Part shown: positions 61,847 to 64,000 of the stretch, piece after piece
Position numbering within the stretch: position 1 is the first letter of the stretch
Layout: each line of letters begins with the position of its first letter
From: Celeribacter litoreus
Lineage (GTDB): Bacteria; Pseudomonadota; Alphaproteobacteria; Rhodobacterales; Rhodobacteraceae
Assembly: GCF_020165855.1 (NCBI RefSeq)
Contig: NZ_JAIUFY010000005.1
Span: 793,243-857,242, forward strand
Direction of reading: 5' to 3'
DNA length: 64,000 bases
Program-made: the position numbers and the translations under genes
The notes under the pieces: generated by a model
Databases searched by the model: none
What the model saw: only the letters and a program-made list of their open reading frames with translations
Told to the model about the DNA's origin: nothing

Positions 61847-61990
61847 TCAAAATCGGGGTGGCGAAACCCTGCTGTGCTGCAGGATCGGGCACAATCTGTT
61901 GTGGCGCGGGAGGGCAAAAAAGGCTACTCTTGTGGGATAGACCCGAAAAATCGGGCGTTCAGGCGTAATCGAGGCAGTAGGCGGTTAGCA

Positions 61991-63160
61991 ATGACAGAGA
62001 TGGTGTATGGCGCGACTCCCGTAGCAGGGGGCGAGCCGGTGTTGCCCCGTTGGTGGCGCACGATCGACAAATGGACCCTGTCCTGTGTGTTTATTCTGTT
62101 CGGTATCGGGCTTTTGCTCGGGCTGGCAGCGTCGCCGCCTCTGGCCGAGAAGAACGGCTTTGCAGACATGTTCTACTACGTGAAGCGGCAGGCCTTTTTT
62201 GGCACTGTCGGCCTCACGGTGATGGTCGCGATCACGATGATGGACCCTGCGCGGGTGCGGCGGTTGGCGGTGCTCGGGTTTGGCGCGGCGTTTGTCGCGC
62301 TCCTGCTGCTGCCGTTTCTTGGCACCGATTTCGGGAAGGGGGCGACGCGGTGGTTCTCCTTCGGGTTCGCCTCTGTTCAACCGTCGGAGTTTCTGAAGCC
62401 TGCCTTTGTCGTGACGGCTGCGTGGCTCATGGCGGCCTCTTTGGAAATCGGTGGACCTCCGGGCAAGATGTATTCCTTTGCGCTCGCGGGGATCATCGTA
62501 ATCCTGCTCGCGCTGCAGCCGGATTTCGGGCAGGCCTCTTTGATCCTGTTTTCCTGGGGCGTGATGTATTTCGTTGCGGGGGCGCCGATGATGCTCCTCG
62601 CGGGGATTGCGGGGCTTGTCGTGATGGGCGGTTTCTTCGCCTATGAGAATTCCGAGCACTTCGCCCGCCGCATCGACGGCTTTCTGAACCCGACAATCGA
62701 TCCGACGACCCAGATCGGCTACGCGACGAACGCGATCCGCGAGGGCGGTATCTTCGGCGTCGGCGTGGGTGAGGGGACGGTGAAATGGTCTCTGCCGGAT
62801 GCGCATACCGATTTCATCATTGCCGTCGCAGCCGAAGAATATGGGCTGTTGCTCGTTCTGATCATCATCTCGCTTTACGCGACGATCACTGTGCGTTCTA
62901 TGTGGCGGCTGCTCCGAGAGCGTGATCCGTTCATCCGCCTTGCGGGGACGGGGCTTGCCTGTGCGTTCGGTGTTCAGGCCTTTATCAATATGGGTGTGGC
63001 CGTTCGCCTGTTGCCTGCCAAGGGGATGACGCTTCCATTCGTTTCCTATGGTGGCTCGTCTGTGATTGCGTCGGGCATTGCGCTCGGCGCGCTTTTGGCT
63101 TTTACCCGCACGCGACCGCAGGGCGAGATCGGGGACATCCTGATCCGGCGCGGACGTTAA
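61991..63160 (+). CDS. ftsW: Septal peptidoglycan glycosyltransferase FtsW
   Basis: 389 aa SEDS protein with about ten membrane helices, partner of FtsI in polymerising septal glycan. Conserved parts: [20 protein letters not shown] with [24 protein letters not shown] with the catalytic Asp, and [22 protein letters not shown] 61991 chosen; the frame upstream to 61874 is unconserved. murG follows after 20 nt. Confidence 0.95.
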   Translation: MTEMVYGATPVAGGEPVLPRWWRTIDKWTLSCVFILFGIGLLLGLAASPPLAEKNGFADMFYYVKRQAFFGTVGLTVMVAITMMDPARVRRLAVLGFGAAFVALLLLPFLGTDFGKGATRWFSFGFASVQPSEFLKPAFVVTAAWLMAASLEIGGPPGKMYSFALAGIIVILLALQPDFGQASLILFSWGVMYFVAGAPMMLLAGIAGLVVMGGFFAYENSEHFARRIDGFLNPTIDPTTQIGYATNAIREGGIFGVGVGEGTVKWSLPDAHTDFIIAVAAEEYGLLLVLIIISLYATITVRSMWRLLRERDPFIRLAGTGLACAFGVQAFINMGVAVRLLPAKGMTLPFVSYGGSSVIASGIALGALLAFTRTRPQGEIGDILIRRGR

Positions 63161-63180
63161 GAACCGGAATGAGTGGACCT

Positions 63181-64000
63181 ATGACCCAAGACGCCCCCCT
63201 CCTCGTGATCGCAGCCGGTGGCACCGGAGGACATATGTTTCCGGCGCAGTCGCTCGCCGAGGTGATGCTTGCGCGTGGCTGGCGAGTGAAACTGTCGACC
63301 GACGCCCGCGGTGCGCGTTACACGGGGGCTTTCCCGAAAGCCGTTGAAATCGACGTGCTGCCTTCCGCGACCTTTGCGCGGGGCGGAATTGCGGCGAAAG
63401 CCATGGTGTTCCCGCGTATCCTTGGCGGTGTTGCAAAAGCGATCCGCCACTTTTTGCGCGACAAGCCCGCCGTCGTCGTGGGTTTTGGTGGCTATCCGGC
63501 TATTCCGGCGGTGGCGGCCGCGACGCTGATGAAGCTGCCGCGCATGATCCACGAACAGAACGGCATTCTCGGCAAGGTCAATCAGGTCTTCGCCAAACGC
63601 GTGAACCAAGTTGCCTGCGGGACATGGCCGACGACGCTTCCCGAAGGAGTTCATGGTCTGCACGTTGGCAACCCCGTGCGGGGCGCCGTTCTCGAAAAAC
63701 ACGCGGCTGCTTACATCGCGCCGGGCGATTACCCGATGGAAATTCTTGTGATCGGTGGCTCCCAGGGCGCGCGCATTCTGTCGGATGTGGTGCCCTCCGC
63801 TGTCGCGCAGCTCCCGCAGTCGCTTCTCTCACACCTCCGAGTGAGCCAACAGGCGCGGCCCGAAGATCTCGACCGCGTGACGGAGTTTTATGAGGCGCAG
63901 GGCATTCAGGCCGATGTGCGGACCTTCTTTGACGATATCCCGAAACGGATGAGCGAAGCACAGCTCGTGATTTCGCGTTCTGGCGCCTCGACTGTCGCAG
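63181..64000 (+). CDS. murG: UDP-GlcNAc:lipid I N-acetylglucosaminyltransferase (partial)
   Basis: First about 273 residues; the gene runs off the window end (usual length about 360). Makes lipid II by adding GlcNAc to lipid I at the inner face of the membrane. GT-B fold with the family loop [20 protein letters not shown] (residues 9-28), [31 protein letters not shown] and [13 protein letters not shown]. No stop is seen within the window. Confidence 0.95.
   Translation, partial: MTQDAPLLVIAAGGTGGHMFPAQSLAEVMLARGWRVKLSTDARGARYTGAFPKAVEIDVLPSATFARGGIAAKAMVFPRILGGVAKAIRHFLRDKPAVVVGFGGYPAIPAVAAATLMKLPRMIHEQNGILGKVNQVFAKRVNQVACGTWPTTLPEGVHGLHVGNPVRGAVLEKHAAAYIAPGDYPMEILVIGGSQGARILSDVVPSAVAQLPQSLLSHLRVSQQARPEDLDRVTEFYEAQGIQADVRTFFDDIPKRMSEAQLVISRSGASTVA

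Overview
This window reads as chromosome of a marine-type Rhodobacterales/Rhodobacteraceae bacterium (roseobacter-like; the genus cannot be fixed from sequence alone). Grounds: gene order typical of the family (ribE-ribBA-ribH-nusB; rluD-rpoH; SUV3-like helicase-S4 protein-fdxA-carD; cobS/cobT; hisBHAFE; mraZ-rsmH-ftsL-ftsI-murEF-mraY-murD-ftsW-murG), a tRNA-His without the extra G-1 (an alphaproteobacterial trait), family-restricted DUF6324 and DUF6476 proteins, and a DUF1127 gene followed by CCUCCUCCC-loop sRNA hairpins as known from Rhodobacter. Most of the window is core genome. I see no prophage, insertion sequence, CRISPR array or rRNA operon.

Layout. 0-1.3 kb: capsule export protein (-). 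1.5-4.5 kb: riboflavin operon with nusB. 4.7-6.6 kb: small conserved proteins, a structured RNA that may be 6S RNA, MmcB-like protein and tRNA-His. 6.6-10.4 kb: rluD, DUF4386/LysR divergent pair, heat-shock sigma factor rpoH. 10.5-12.6 kb: Gfo/Idh oxidoreductase, an unassigned strongly folded RNA region with its own terminator, and a hydrolase gene broken by an in-frame TAA. 12.7-17.6 kb: small regulators and membrane proteins, oligoendopeptidase F, hydrolase, SCP2 protein, TPR protein. 17.6-22.3 kb: helicase, S4 protein, ferredoxin, CarD. 22.3-26.1 kb: cobS/cobT divergent pair and a KefB/C-type antiporter. 26.2-32.6 kb: a large PilM/GspL-GspC-like membrane protein, glycosyltransferase-like protein, dienelactone hydrolase, tRNA-Tyr, 2'-O-rRNA methyltransferase. 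32.7-37.4 kb: CoA-binding protein and the histidine genes on the minus strand, interrupted by two small plus-strand genes. 37.5-43 kb: receiver-like protein, two identical tRNA-Gly, SDR oxidoreductase, pyruvate carboxylase. 43.2-50.1 kb: MFS/MarR pair, UvrD/PcrA helicase, DUF1127-sRNA locus, Mrp/ApbC. 50.2-64 kb: division and cell-wall (dcw) cluster, preceded by a run of TGGG repeats matching MraZ operators and a leader of about 500 nt, and interrupted by a DUF4239 gene and an opposite-strand L-lactate dehydrogenase. murG runs off the right edge.

Most notable: the DUF1127-linked array of six stem-loops arranged as three short/long pairs (48203-48462); the nested-stem RNA at 11560-11807; rluD and a DUF6476 gene whose start codons share one CATG; the MraZ-box run far upstream of mraZ; a repeated intergenic element (33202 and 58475); and several small terminator-ended candidate sRNAs. 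The DUF1127/CcsR type is already known from Rhodobacter; the 11.6 kb RNA is the best candidate for something undescribed.
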